DNA from: Diaphorobacter sp. HDW4A
Lineage (GTDB): Bacteria; Pseudomonadota; Gammaproteobacteria; Burkholderiales; Burkholderiaceae_C
Assembly (NCBI RefSeq): GCF_011305995.1
Contig: NZ_CP049910.1
Span: forward strand, 3,534,001-3,598,000
Direction of reading: 5' to 3'
DNA: 64,000 nucleotides
Part shown: positions 48,787-59,638 of the stretch, piece after piece
How positions within the stretch are numbered: the first letter of the stretch is position 1
Layout of the letters: each line of letters opens with the position of its first letter
The notes under the pieces: generated by a model
Seen by the model: only the letters and a program-made list of their open reading frames with translations
What the model was told of the DNA's origin: nothing
The model's database searches: none
Position numbers and translations under genes: made by a program

Positions 48787-49715
48787 AGCAGCGCTTTGCA
48801 TCGATTGTCTTTGGCGCGGCCGTGCTCTCATGCTGGGCCGCCATTTGGATTGCGCAACTGGGCACCCCGGCCACCGAATCGGTCGTGCTGCGCAGTCTGC
48901 CCGCCGCCGAACTGCAAGGCGTAAAACGTATCGTCTTCGATGTTCCCTCGAGCCACCCATGGAGGTATCCGCGCGAGACCGTGGTATTGGCCGGTTGGAG
49001 CGGTGACCTGCGACTGCAGACGGAATCCGAAGGCAGAAACGCCCAGCACCTGCAACTGGTGCACGAAGGCGACACGGTGTTCGTGCGCCTCAAAGGCTCG
49101 CCCGATGGGACCGCCGGAACACCGCCGCCCACCGATGAGGTAAATGCGGAGCCCCAAATCTACCGCCCGGTGAGCCTGACCCTGCCCGCCTCCGTTTCGG
49201 AACTCGTCTGGCCCAGCGTGCGACTGATGATGGCAGCCTCCGCCACCACACCCGCACTGACGGTGCGCACTTTCGCGTTGAAGGTGGGAACGGAACCATC
49301 CCAGCGCAGCCATTGGGGAGACAACGTTGATGCTCAGATCGTCGCGGACATCAAGAGCGACATCGTGCCGGGCAAGCTGGACCATCTGACGGCCATCCTG
49401 CTGCCTCGGGACGCTTGCGAAAGCGGCAACAGAAGCCTTAACCGCTACGAAGCCGATTTCGAATACAAGGGCGGCTTCTTCCCGAAGATCACGCTGCTGA
49501 CCGATCTCAGCAAGATCGCCATCCAGACGATGGAGCCCGACATGCTAATCACCCTTCGCACCTCGCCGGACTCGGTGCTCAATGTCGAGAAGATCGGCTA
49601 TCTCAAGCAGATACGCCTAGAAACGCTGAGCTTCGCCGAGACCAAGGAGATCGCCCAGACAAAGATGAACGATCCGTTCAGCGCCTGCTCATCGCCCAGA
49701 ATGAAAGGGCGGTGA
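48783..49715 (+). CDS. Unknown membrane-anchored protein of ABC operon
   Basis: 310 residues. One N-terminal hydrophobic anchor or signal (ASIVFGAAVLSCWAAIWIA, 6-24), then an extracytoplasmic domain that looks rich in beta strands (VVLAGWSGDLRLQTESEG, HEGDTVFVRLKGS, VSLTLPASVSELVWPSV). I do not recognise the family; it loosely recalls adhesin-head (DUF2807-like) repeats, a low-confidence idea. It starts within the permease stop (ATGA), so it is very likely a part of this transporter system rather than a bystander. Confidence 0.7.
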   Translation: MKQRFASIVFGAAVLSCWAAIWIAQLGTPATESVVLRSLPAAELQGVKRIVFDVPSSHPWRYPRETVVLAGWSGDLRLQTESEGRNAQHLQLVHEGDTVFVRLKGSPDGTAGTPPPTDEVNAEPQIYRPVSLTLPASVSELVWPSVRLMMAASATTPALTVRTFALKVGTEPSQRSHWGDNVDAQIVADIKSDIVPGKLDHLTAILLPRDACESGNRSLNRYEADFEYKGGFFPKITLLTDLSKIAIQTMEPDMLITLRTSPDSVLNVEKIGYLKQIRLETLSFAETKEIAQTKMNDPFSACSSPRMKGR

Positions 49716-49767
49716 ACGACAAAAGAGTCCTTGGGCAAGCTCTTTTTCGCACCACTAGAATGGCCCG

Positions 49768-51789
49768 GTGAACGAAGCCAACACACCCTCCTCTGCCCCC
49801 GCCTCCGGACCCACATCCAACCGTCGCCCGATCCGCGATCTGCCTGATGAGCTGATCAGCCAGATTGCGGCTGGTGAAGTGGTCGAGCGCCCCGCCTCCG
49901 CCGTGCGCGAGCTGGTGGACAACGCGCTCGATGCAGGCGCCTCGCAAATCACTGTGCGTCTGCTGGCTGGTGGCGTGCGCCTGATCTCGGTGGAGGACGA
50001 CGGCATCGGCATTCCGCCCGAGGAATTACCGGTGGCGCTGCGCCGCCATGCGACGAGCAAGATCACCAATCTGCACGACCTCGAAGCCGTCAACACCATG
50101 GGCTTTCGCGGCGAGGCGCTGGCCGCCATTGCCTCGGTGTCCGAGACCGCACTGCTCTCGCGCACGCTGGATCAGCCAAGCGGCTTTCTGCTTGATGCGC
50201 GCAGTGGCGAACTGCGTCCGGCGGCGCGCAGCCGAGGCACGACGGTGGAGGTCAAGGAGCTGTTCTTCTCCACGCCCGCGCGCCGCAAGTTCCTGAAGAC
50301 CGATGCAACCGAACTAGCGCACTGCGTAGAGGCCGTGCGCCGCCACGCCCTCGCCCGACCCGACGTGGGCTTTGCGATCTGGCACGAGGGCAAGCTGGTC
50401 GAGCAATGGCGCGCCACCATGGATGTGGCCGACATCGGCGACAGCGACAAGCTGCAACGGGGCCTGGCGCGCCGTCTTAGCGACGTGCTCGGTGCCGACT
50501 TCATCGAAGAATCCGTGGCCGTGCAGCTCAAGCACGGCAATGTCACTGTCACTGGCCGCGCGGGCGTGCCCGACGCGGCGCGATCGCGGGCCGATCAGCA
50601 GTTCTGCTACGTCAACGGCCGCTTCGTACGCGACAAGGTGCTCACCCATGCGGCCCGCAGCGCCTACGAGGACGTGCTGCACGGCCACAAGCAGCCGGTC
50701 TACGCGCTGTTCATCGAAATCGACCCTCTGCGTGTGGACGTGAACGTGCATCCCACCAAGATCGAGGTGCGTTTTCGCGACAGCCGCGAGGTGCACCAGG
50801 CCGTACGCCACGCCGTGGAAAACGCCCTCGCCGTGCCGCGTGCCCAGGCCCTCGCCGCCGCTGCGGCCGCTGGCGAAGCCGCCGGGCAAGCCTTGCCCGC
50901 CGCTGATGGCACCACACCCTCATTCGCGACACCCGCAGTACCATCCGCTTGGGCACCGACGCCCAACTGGAAAGCCCAGTTCACCATGCCGTTCGAGGAG
51001 CGCGTGGGCCACAAGGTCGAAGATCTGCAAGCGCTCTGGGGTGCGCCCAAAACGCCCAGCTTGCCCAATGTGCCTACAGATCCGTCCAGTCTTGGAGGGT
51101 TTGCCCAAGCGCCTTTCAACGCATCCGAATCGCAGGCCCCGGCGGTCAGCTGGCAAGCAGCAGCGCCCAACACACCCACCACCGAATCCGAGGCCACACC
51201 GTGGCCGCTGGGCCGCGCAGTGGCGCAGATCCATGGCGTCTACATCCTCGCCGAGAACGCACAAGGCATGATCATTGTGGACATGCATGCAGCGCACGAA
51301 CGCATCGTCTACGAGCGCCTCAAGAGCCAGGTGATCGACGAATCCGCGCGCATCGCCAGCCAGCCATTGCTGATTCCGGCGACCTTCGCCGCCACGCCGC
51401 ACGAGGTCGCGGCGGCCGAGTCGAATGCGGAAACGCTGGCCTTGCTCGGCATGGAAATCTCGCCGTTCTCGCCACGCACACTGGCCGTGCGCGCCGTGCC
51501 CACCGCTCTCGCACAAGGCGATCCGGTGGAGCTCGCGCGCAGCGTGCTCGCCGAGTTGTCGCAGCATGATGCAAGTACCGTCGTGCAACGCGCACGCAAT
51601 GAAATTCTGGCGACCATGGCCTGCCACGGCGCTGTGCGCGCCAACCGCAAGCTCACGCTCGACGAGATGAACGCGCTTTTGCGGCAGATGGAAGTGACCG
51701 ACCGCTCGGACCAATGCAACCACGGCCGTCCGACCTGGCGCCAACTCACGATGAAGGAACTGGACGGTCTGTTCCTGCGCGGACGCTGA
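49768..51789 (+). CDS. mutL: DNA mismatch repair protein MutL
   Basis: 673 residues, starting at GTG. N-terminal GHKL ATPase: LPDELISQIAAGEVVERPAS, RELVDNALDAGASQITV, EDDGIGIPPEEL and FRGEALAAIASVSE. Then a Pro/Ala-rich linker (about 360-475) and a C-terminal dimerisation domain with VDMHAAHERIVYERL and CNHGRPTWRQL. MutL links MutS mismatch recognition to strand incision. The endonuclease metal motif DQHA(x)2E(x)4E is partly there (DMHAAHERIVYE), so nicking activity is possible but not certain. The gene is not in an operon with neighbours on obvious grounds. Confidence 0.95.
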   Translation: MNEANTPSSAPASGPTSNRRPIRDLPDELISQIAAGEVVERPASAVRELVDNALDAGASQITVRLLAGGVRLISVEDDGIGIPPEELPVALRRHATSKITNLHDLEAVNTMGFRGEALAAIASVSETALLSRTLDQPSGFLLDARSGELRPAARSRGTTVEVKELFFSTPARRKFLKTDATELAHCVEAVRRHALARPDVGFAIWHEGKLVEQWRATMDVADIGDSDKLQRGLARRLSDVLGADFIEESVAVQLKHGNVTVTGRAGVPDAARSRADQQFCYVNGRFVRDKVLTHAARSAYEDVLHGHKQPVYALFIEIDPLRVDVNVHPTKIEVRFRDSREVHQAVRHAVENALAVPRAQALAAAAAAGEAAGQALPAADGTTPSFATPAVPSAWAPTPNWKAQFTMPFEERVGHKVEDLQALWGAPKTPSLPNVPTDPSSLGGFAQAPFNASESQAPAVSWQAAAPNTPTTESEATPWPLGRAVAQIHGVYILAENAQGMIIVDMHAAHERIVYERLKSQVIDESARIASQPLLIPATFAATPHEVAAAESNAETLALLGMEISPFSPRTLAVRAVPTALAQGDPVELARSVLAELSQHDASTVVQRARNEILATMACHGAVRANRKLTLDEMNALLRQMEVTDRSDQCNHGRPTWRQLTMKELDGLFLRGR

Positions 51790-51799
51790 ACGTCGGACG

Positions 51800-52057
51800 T
51801 CAGTCGACTCCGTCGTCTTCCGGTATCTGCTCTGGCGAATCGGAGCGCCAGGCCCATTGCGTGGCGCGCTGGTGGGTGAAGTCTGCCCCCAATTGGGCGG
51901 GCTGATGCAGGCTCGCCACCACATGCTCGATGGCGGTGATTGTCGGCCGCTTTCGCGTCAACACGTCATCGTCTGCCGCCGCTGCACTGCCTACCAGCAA
52001 CACAGTGGCTGCCGCAGCCGTTGCGCTCAATGCGCAAGCTCTGGTCATGGTCTTCAT
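51800..52057 (-). CDS. Small secreted hypothetical protein
   Basis: 85 residues with a signal peptide (MKTMTRACALSATAAAATVL...), probable cleavage after SAAA near 27, leaving a mature chain of about 58 residues: DDDVLTRKRPTITAIEHVVA, SLHQPAQLGADFTHQRATQW. GAAAGGGG precedes the ATG at 52057. It converges with mutL, ending 10 bases after the mutL stop. No known function or family was recognised. Confidence 0.6.
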   Translation of the reverse strand: MKTMTRACALSATAAAATVLLVGSAAAADDDVLTRKRPTITAIEHVVASLHQPAQLGADFTHQRATQWAWRSDSPEQIPEDDGVD

Positions 52058-53803
<1,746 letters not shown>

Positions 53804-53830
53804 TCTTTTCTAATCTGCGCTTTGTTTGGG

Positions 53831-53853
53831 AACCGCCTTCTGGGCGGTTTCTT
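53831..53853 (+). terminator. Intrinsic terminator of gdhA
   Basis: A 7-bp stem AACCGCC/GGCGGTT with loop TTCTG, followed by TCTTCGTTTT. It is directly downstream of gdhA. Confidence 0.7.
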
Positions 53854-53893
53854 CGTTTTGGGATTCTGTTTTTGCGCTGCTCGGTAGTTGAGA

Positions 53894-54060
53894 GCGGAGG
53901 CCGGGAGTTCCGCCCGGCGGCGGAGTAACTTTTTGGTCTTGCCCAAAAAGTTACCAAAAATGCGCTTGAAATACCTCCGGCAGAACTCACTGTGCGACTT
54001 CGTCGCTCCGTTCGAACAGCCACCGGAAATCAGTTTTGAAGAGGTGTGTTCGGCACTTCG
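53894..54060. repeat. Dispersed intergenic repeat B, copy 2
   Basis: Starts with the same 33 bases as 10739-10771, then a single CTTTTTG...CAAAAAG module and a right end with GAGGTGTGTTCGGCAC, which is the reverse complement of the right end of copy 1 in part. It lies between gdhA and the convergent LysE exporter. Short ORFs over it are not genes. Confidence 0.75.
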
Positions 54061-54071
54061 CTTCGCTCGTG

Positions 54072-54713
54072 CTAGCGCTGCGCGGCGAGCAGCAGGCCGC
54101 CTGCGCCCATGAAGAAGCCGCCGGTGGCTTTGTTGAGGCGAACGACGCCCTTGGGCGTGCGGATCCAGCGTCTGATCTGGCGGCCGCAGGAGGCGTAGAC
54201 CAGGGTCGACACGTATTCGGCCATCAGGTAGATCGAGCCGAGTACCAGAAACTGCATGGCCGCTGGTTTGGAGGGGTCGATGAACTGCGGGAAGATCGCG
54301 GCAAAGAGGATGATGGCCTTGGGGTTGGTGATGCCAAGCAGGAACTCCTGCATCGCGAGGGCCTTGACCGAATAGTGTTGTGGCGCGGCGACTGCGGTGG
54401 TGCCGTCGCCGTTCTCAATCATCGCCGCGCCACCGAATTCGCGGCTGCGCCAGGCCTTCCAGCCGATCCAGAACAGATAGACGGCGCCGATCCACTTCAC
54501 GGTCAGGAAGGCTGTTTCTGAGGCGAGCAGCATAGCGCCCAAACCAATCGCGGAGACCAACAGGAAAATCGCAAAGGCAGCCACACGACCGGTGGTGGCC
54601 ATCAAGGCCGGGACAACGCCTGCCCGGATGCCGTTGTTGAGGCCGCAGAAGTTGTTGGGGCCCGGGGTGAGGGAGATGGCGATGGAGACCGGTATGAACA
54701 GGAGAGCATCCAT
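54072..54713 (-). CDS. LysE-family amino acid exporter
   Basis: 213 residues with about six hydrophobic helices. Family start ISLTPGPNNFCGLNNGIRAG, with the LysE/RhtB Pro-Gly-Pro motif, and LLGITNPKAIILFAAIFPQF near residue 115. Proteins of this type export lysine, arginine, homoserine or threonine; which one is not readable. Divergent from the receptor gene at 54823, with 109 bases between starts. Confidence 0.9.
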   Translation of the reverse strand: MDALLFIPVSIAISLTPGPNNFCGLNNGIRAGVVPALMATTGRVAAFAIFLLVSAIGLGAMLLASETAFLTVKWIGAVYLFWIGWKAWRSREFGGAAMIENGDGTTAVAAPQHYSVKALAMQEFLLGITNPKAIILFAAIFPQFIDPSKPAAMQFLVLGSIYLMAEYVSTLVYASCGRQIRRWIRTPKGVVRLNKATGGFFMGAGGLLLAAQR

Positions 54714-54822
54714 GATGGCCCAGCCTTTGCGTGGAGATGAAAATCGAGCTGCTCAGTGTAATACTCGGCATGGTTTTTCGCTGGCACCGGGCTGGCCCAT
54801 TCCCTCAGGAGACAAGTTCAAT

Positions 54823-55614
54823 ATGCGTACCATCCACCGCCGATTTTTCAATGCGGCCCTGACCGCCGTCGCCGCGACCTGCATTTTCGCGTCGTTGCCC
54901 GCCCAAGCTGGCCAGCGCCTCGACCAGATCATGCAGACCAAGACGTTGCGCGTGGGCACGCCCGGCGACTACCGCCCGTTCGCCATCAAGACCGATGCGG
55001 GCTACAGCGGCCACGACATCGACGTGATCGAGGCCATGGCCAAGGAAATGGGCGTGAAGATCGAATGGGTGCCGACCACCTGGCCCAATCTGATGCCCGA
55101 CCTCAAGGCGAACAAGTACGACGTGGCCGTGGGCGGCATCACCCGCAACGTGGCACGCATAGGCCAAGCGAACATGCTCCCGGGCTACGCGCCTTTCGGC
55201 AAGGTGGCGCTGGTGCGCAAGGCCGACAAGGACAAATTCCAGACGCCCGAGAGCCTGAACCAGACCAGCGTGCGCGTGATCAAGAATCCGGGTGGCACGA
55301 ACGAGACCTATGTGCTGCAGAACCTCACATCCGCACAGGTCAGCACGCACGACAAGAACGCCGAGATTCCCGCGCTGATCGCCGAAGGCAAGGGCGATGT
55401 GATGATCACCGAAACCTACGAGGCACTGCACTACGCACATGCCGAACCACGTCTTCATGCCGCGTTTCTCGAAAAGCCGCTCACGCCAGTGAACATGCTG
55501 GGCTTTCTTTTCCCAAGCGACGATGCGGACTACGCACGCGTGTTGCGCTTTACTTGGGAGCAGATCGACAACCGAGGTGGCTTGAAAGCAGCCGCTGGCA
55601 AGTGGCTGAAGTGA
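54823..55614 (+). CDS. Periplasmic amino-acid-type solute-binding protein
   Basis: 263 residues. Signal peptide MRTIHRRFFNAALTAVAATC with cleavage near QAG (about 30), then an SBP_bac_3 fold: LRVGTPGDYRPFAIKTDAGY, GHDIDVIEAMAKEMGVKIEW, NKYDVAVGGITRNVAR, and GDVMITETYEALHYA. A good AGGAGA lies upstream. Relatives include amino-acid receptors and periplasmic cyclohexadienyl/arogenate dehydratases, so it could be an enzyme. No permease is adjacent. The longer upstream ORF overlaps the divergent LysE gene and is rejected. Confidence 0.88.
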   Translation: MRTIHRRFFNAALTAVAATCIFASLPAQAGQRLDQIMQTKTLRVGTPGDYRPFAIKTDAGYSGHDIDVIEAMAKEMGVKIEWVPTTWPNLMPDLKANKYDVAVGGITRNVARIGQANMLPGYAPFGKVALVRKADKDKFQTPESLNQTSVRVIKNPGGTNETYVLQNLTSAQVSTHDKNAEIPALIAEGKGDVMITETYEALHYAHAEPRLHAAFLEKPLTPVNMLGFLFPSDDADYARVLRFTWEQIDNRGGLKAAAGKWLK

Positions 55615-55758
55615 AGCAAAAAACAATCGACCCGACACTTACGAAAGAGAACTTGCATACACCGATGGCACAGCTGGCTCGTAAAATCGCGCGCAGTCGC
55701 GCCGTCATGCACCAAAGATTCTCTTTCATGTGATCGGCAGCATTTTGCAGATCACCGC

Positions 55759-56601
55759 ATGAACCCGAGTCCCCAGATCGAACGTGAACGCCCCCCGCTG
55801 GGTGAACTCTCGCAATGGCAGCTGCTGCTGCAAGACATCGCGCTTTCGCTGCGCCAATGGCCGCTGTGGATGCACCTAGGGTGGCAGGATCTGCTGCGCC
55901 AATATCGACGTTCGTTTCTGGGACCGACCTGGATCGCCATCAATATGGCGATCTTCACAGCGGCATTCGGCTGGATCGGCGCACAGCTGTTCAAGCAGGA
56001 CACGAAGTCCTACATCCCCTATTTCTGTCTCGGGAACATCTTCTTTGGGTTTCTCACGTCCATGTTCAACGATGGATGCAGAACCTACATCGATGCCGCA
56101 CCATTCCTGAAACAAGCCTCCTATCCCAAGTTCACGTTCGTCTTTCGCGTAGTGTGGCGCAACCTGCTGCTGCTTGCGCACCAGATTCCCCTCATTCTCG
56201 TGGTGCTGTGGTATGGCGATCTGCTCGGCGGTGCGCTATGGCATGTCTGGCTCGCAGGATTGGTCTTAAGCACTCTCTGCGCCACCTTGGTGCTCGCCAT
56301 TCTGGCCGCCATCGCCACGCGATTTCGCGACGTGCCGATGGTGGTAGCGAGCATCTTGCAAATCGCGTTCTTCATCACTCCCGTGATGTGGCAGTCGAGC
56401 CAGCTGAGCGCTTCGCGCGCGCATCTCATCACCGTGATTAATCCGCTGGCAGCGTGGCTGGAACTCATTCGCGCACCGCTGCTTGGAAAGATGCCGTCGA
56501 GCACTGCGTGGCTCACGGCAGGCATTGCGCTCGGTGTCCTGCTGTTGCTTTGCACGGCGATCTATCTTGCGGCACGTCGACGCATCAACTACTGGCTGTA
56601 A
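55759..56601 (+). CDS. Polysaccharide ABC exporter membrane subunit (Wzm-like)
   Basis: 280 residues with six membrane spans. ABC-2 polysaccharide exporter features: LGWQDLLRQYRRSFLGPTWI near the start and MFNDGCRTYIDAAPFLKQAS before the central helices, plus FITPVMWQSSQLS near the end of the core. It pairs with the next gene, the ATPase, to move a finished glycan or lipid-linked glycan across the inner membrane. First gene of the glycan cluster. Confidence 0.9.
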   Translation: MNPSPQIERERPPLGELSQWQLLLQDIALSLRQWPLWMHLGWQDLLRQYRRSFLGPTWIAINMAIFTAAFGWIGAQLFKQDTKSYIPYFCLGNIFFGFLTSMFNDGCRTYIDAAPFLKQASYPKFTFVFRVVWRNLLLLAHQIPLILVVLWYGDLLGGALWHVWLAGLVLSTLCATLVLAILAAIATRFRDVPMVVASILQIAFFITPVMWQSSQLSASRAHLITVINPLAAWLELIRAPLLGKMPSSTAWLTAGIALGVLLLLCTAIYLAARRRINYWL

Positions 56602-56615
56602 GCGAAGCATCCGCC

Positions 56616-57368
56616 ATGAAGCCCTTCATTCAGCTCAGCAACGTCGATATCAGCTTTCCCGTTTTCGACGCCCAAAGCATCGGACTCATCAATACACTGG
56701 TGCGCTTCACTGGCATGCCACGCGGCAAATCATCTGCGGCAACTCCCATCCGAACCGTTCACGCGCTGCATGACATCAATCTCGAGCTCAAATCCGGTGA
56801 TCGCATCGGCCTGATCGGACACAACGGCGCGGGCAAATCCACCCTTCTGCGCGTGCTCTCGGGTGTCTACGAACCCGTGCAGGGACATATTCGCCAGCAT
56901 GGCAGCGTGTCTGCGCTCACCGACATCATGCTGGGCGTAGATGCCGAAGCGTCAGGCATGGACTTCATCATCACGCGCGGCATCGTGATGGGCTTGTCAA
57001 AACGCGAGGCATGTCATCTGATTGATGAAATCGGCGCCTTCACGGAGCTGACTGACCGGCTGCACATGCCCGTTCGCACCTACTCCACCGGTATGCTGCT
57101 CAAGTTGGCCTTTGCTGTGGCGACCACCGTCACCCCGGACATTCTGCTGATGGACGAGGTCGTTGGCGCCGGGGATGCCAAGTTTCAGGAGCGTGCGCAA
57201 AAGCGTTTGCACGACCTCATGTCGCGCGTGAGCATTCTCGTGGTCGCAAGCCACAACGAGCAGTTGCTCAAGTCGTTCTGCTCGCATGCATTGGTGCTCA
57301 GCCATGGCGGGATTGCTCATCGCGGCACTGTGGACGAATGCCTTGAGTACTATCACACGAACGGCTGA
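56616..57368 (+). CDS. Polysaccharide ABC exporter ATPase (Wzt-like, no C-terminal domain)
   Basis: 250 residues. Walker A GHNGAGKSTLLRVL, signature TYSTGMLLKLAFAVAT, Walker B ILLMDEVVGAGD and a switch His in ASHNEQLL. The usual first strand (IQLSNVDISFPVF) is followed by an insertion (about 18-45) before the ATPase core, as in the polysaccharide exporters. It ends shortly after the core, so it lacks the carbohydrate-binding domain of chain-terminus-recognising Wzt. It starts 14 bases after wzm. Confidence 0.9.
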   Translation: MKPFIQLSNVDISFPVFDAQSIGLINTLVRFTGMPRGKSSAATPIRTVHALHDINLELKSGDRIGLIGHNGAGKSTLLRVLSGVYEPVQGHIRQHGSVSALTDIMLGVDAEASGMDFIITRGIVMGLSKREACHLIDEIGAFTELTDRLHMPVRTYSTGMLLKLAFAVATTVTPDILLMDEVVGAGDAKFQERAQKRLHDLMSRVSILVVASHNEQLLKSFCSHALVLSHGGIAHRGTVDECLEYYHTNG

Positions 57369-57524
57369 ATGGCAGTTTTGCAAAACTCGAAAATCGGTGC
57401 GCCATTACGCACCGTTGAGTGCTACGCTTGCAATCAAATGTCACATAGCTGCAGGTTCCGGCGCTGGAGCCGAAAGCTTTCCCGCCACGCCTTGTGGCCA
57501 TCTGCGCACGGCCATTGACCGCAC

Positions 57525-58808
57525 ATGAAAATACTCATAGCGATGTGTTGCATGCAGTACCGGACTGGTGCCGAACTGTTCGTGCGGGATATCGCGCTGG
57601 CCCTGCACCAACGTGGTCACAGCATCATCGTCTACTCACCCATCATGGGTGACATGGTTGACGAATTGCGCGCGGTCTGCATTGCCTGTGTGCCCGATTT
57701 GTCGCTGATCGCAGAAGCGCCGGACATCATCATCGGCAACACGCGCGATGAAACCGTGGCATGTCTCGCTCGCTTTCTTGCCGTCCCTGCCATTTCCATC
57801 TGTCACGACCGGACCGCGCCCCATGGACGCCCGCCGCTCTTCAGCCGGATTCGGCAGTACGTCGCGGTGGACGAAAACTGTGCCGAGCGGCTCTATCTGG
57901 AACACGGCATTGCGCGAGCGTCCATTGAGCTGGTATCCAATGGCGTGGATCTGGCGCGTTTCAAGCTGCGCGCGCCACTGCCGGAGAAGCCACTTCGCGC
58001 GGCTATTTTCAGCAACTACTCGACTGAGCATCAGGACACCAGAACGATTCGCGCAGCCTGTCTGTCTAACGGCATTTCGCTCGACGTGATCGGTGCAGGA
58101 ATCGGCCAGCAGGCTCGCACCCCCGAAGACCTGCTCACCCAATATGACTTCGTGTTTGCCAAGGCCCGATGTGCCATGGAGGCCATGGCGGTTGGCTGCG
58201 CCGTCATTCTGTTCAATGAGAACATGGGAATGGCGGGCATGGTGAAAACCAGTCAGATCAAGGCATGGCAAGCTTGGAATTTCGGTCGCAGGCTTCTTCG
58301 AACGCCGGTGTCAGAAGCTCACGTCAGCGCCGCCATTAACGACTACAACGCCGCAGATGCGCAAAGGGTCAGCGAACACGTTCGCACTCACCTGTCCCTC
58401 GACGCCACTGCAGCGCAGCTCGAACGGATAGCTCTGCACACCTTGCAGGAAGAAACATCCCGCACCCCCCCTTCTCCCGAAGTCGAAATTCGCGAGTTCG
58501 CTCGTCATTGCGCGGACAACCTGCATCCTCTCGGTGTCGAATATCTGGCGGCGCAGACGGGTGTGATGCAAGAGAGAGTTGCAGCACGCGACGCCGTCAT
58601 CCGGCAGTTGCAGGAACAGATGGCCGAGCTGTCGCAAAATCATGAAACGCGCCCCAATGAGATATGTGAAGCCAGTTCGCGTGAACTGGCAAACGCAATC
58701 AACCAGCTTTACGAACGCGAGCGCCACCTTCAGGCACTTCTTGCAAGCAGAAGTTGGCGCTTGACCGCACCACTGCGCTGGCTCGCCACAAGACTGGGTA
58801 TGCAATGA
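57525..58808 (+). CDS. Glycosyltransferase (GT4-like) with C-terminal coiled coil
   Basis: 427 residues. The N-terminal half resembles GT-B glycosyltransferases: MKILIAMCCMQYRTGAELFV, IYSP-like switch, the acceptor-side ISICHDRTAP, and a donor-side AMEAMAVGCAVILFNE, which is the usual E-x7-E-like nucleotide-sugar region. The C-terminal 100 residues are a coiled coil ending YERERHLQALLASRSWRLTA, a tail frequent in O-antigen transferases. Sugar and linkage cannot be inferred. It lies 156 bases after wzt. Confidence 0.82.
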   Translation: MKILIAMCCMQYRTGAELFVRDIALALHQRGHSIIVYSPIMGDMVDELRAVCIACVPDLSLIAEAPDIIIGNTRDETVACLARFLAVPAISICHDRTAPHGRPPLFSRIRQYVAVDENCAERLYLEHGIARASIELVSNGVDLARFKLRAPLPEKPLRAAIFSNYSTEHQDTRTIRAACLSNGISLDVIGAGIGQQARTPEDLLTQYDFVFAKARCAMEAMAVGCAVILFNENMGMAGMVKTSQIKAWQAWNFGRRLLRTPVSEAHVSAAINDYNAADAQRVSEHVRTHLSLDATAAQLERIALHTLQEETSRTPPSPEVEIREFARHCADNLHPLGVEYLAAQTGVMQERVAARDAVIRQLQEQMAELSQNHETRPNEICEASSRELANAINQLYERERHLQALLASRSWRLTAPLRWLATRLGMQ

Positions 58809-58854
58809 ACATCATGCTTTTGTGCAGCGACTCAAGCCTCACCGCAACCCCACG

Positions 58855-59625
58855 ATGAAACCACTTCTGCTGATCGCGCATCCGGGACACGAGCTGCGCA
58901 TTTTTCAATGGGTTTACCAAACCCGGCCACACGTGGTCGTGCTGACCAATGGAGACGGCTCCATCGGACAACCACGCCTTGAGCATTCGCGCCAGCTGCT
59001 GGACCCCATCGGCGTGCAGATTCGCGAAGACTGGCTCGCATCCGTGCCGGACTCCGGCATCTACAACGCCTTGCTGGGCACGGCACCGTCGCCTTTTCAG
59101 GCATGGCTTCGCTCATTGATCGACATCGGCATGCAGGGTCACTTCGATACCGTAGTCGCAGATCAGGCCGAGGGCTACAACCCCAGTCACGATCTTTGCA
59201 GGGTGATGGCGAACTGCCTCGTGCGGGCCTTGCGCCAATCAGGCAGATCCATCCGCAGTCTGGAGTTCCCGCTTATCGGCCACTCCTGCGATCCCGCCAG
59301 ACAACATGAGGTGGAAGAAGAGGTCACGCTGACCGGTGCTGAACTGGCGCACAAACTCTCCATCATGCACCTCTACGCCAGCAGCACCAGCAAGACGCTG
59401 GAGCGAGAACTGCAGACCATGCTCGAGACTTTCGGGGAGGCATCGTTCGCACGGGAGTGCCTGTACCCCGCCGCACGTACACCTTACGAGTCCAACGAAT
59501 TGCCACCAAACATGCCCGAATTCGAACGCATTGGCGAGGAGCGATTCAAGGCAGGCATCTACCGAAACGTGATTCGCACCAAGCACCTTCGGCAGTTGGC
59601 GCAGGACATGTTGAACAAGAACTGA
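58855..59625 (+). CDS. LmbE/PIG-L-like protein in glycan cluster
   Basis: 256 residues. The start MKPLLLIAHPGHELRIFQWV resembles the PIG-L/LmbE N-terminus, whose metal motif is AHPDDE; here it reads AHPGHE, so Asp is replaced. A second His is in EGYNPSHDLCRVM, as in the later metal region of these deacetylases. The group removes N-acetyl groups from amino sugars; the altered motif makes activity uncertain. I start at ATG 58855. The gene lies 46 bases after the glycosyltransferase stop and 1-13 bases before the oxidoreductase. Confidence 0.6.
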   Translation: MKPLLLIAHPGHELRIFQWVYQTRPHVVVLTNGDGSIGQPRLEHSRQLLDPIGVQIREDWLASVPDSGIYNALLGTAPSPFQAWLRSLIDIGMQGHFDTVVADQAEGYNPSHDLCRVMANCLVRALRQSGRSIRSLEFPLIGHSCDPARQHEVEEEVTLTGAELAHKLSIMHLYASSTSKTLERELQTMLETFGEASFARECLYPAARTPYESNELPPNMPEFERIGEERFKAGIYRNVIRTKHLRQLAQDMLNKN

Positions 59626-59638
59626 AGTGACACGCGAC

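Noticed and set aside
55643..55727. 9-bp inverted repeat GAAAGAGAA/TTCTCTTTC before the glycan cluster
   Set aside because: Short arms with a 67-base spacer can arise by chance; no further support.
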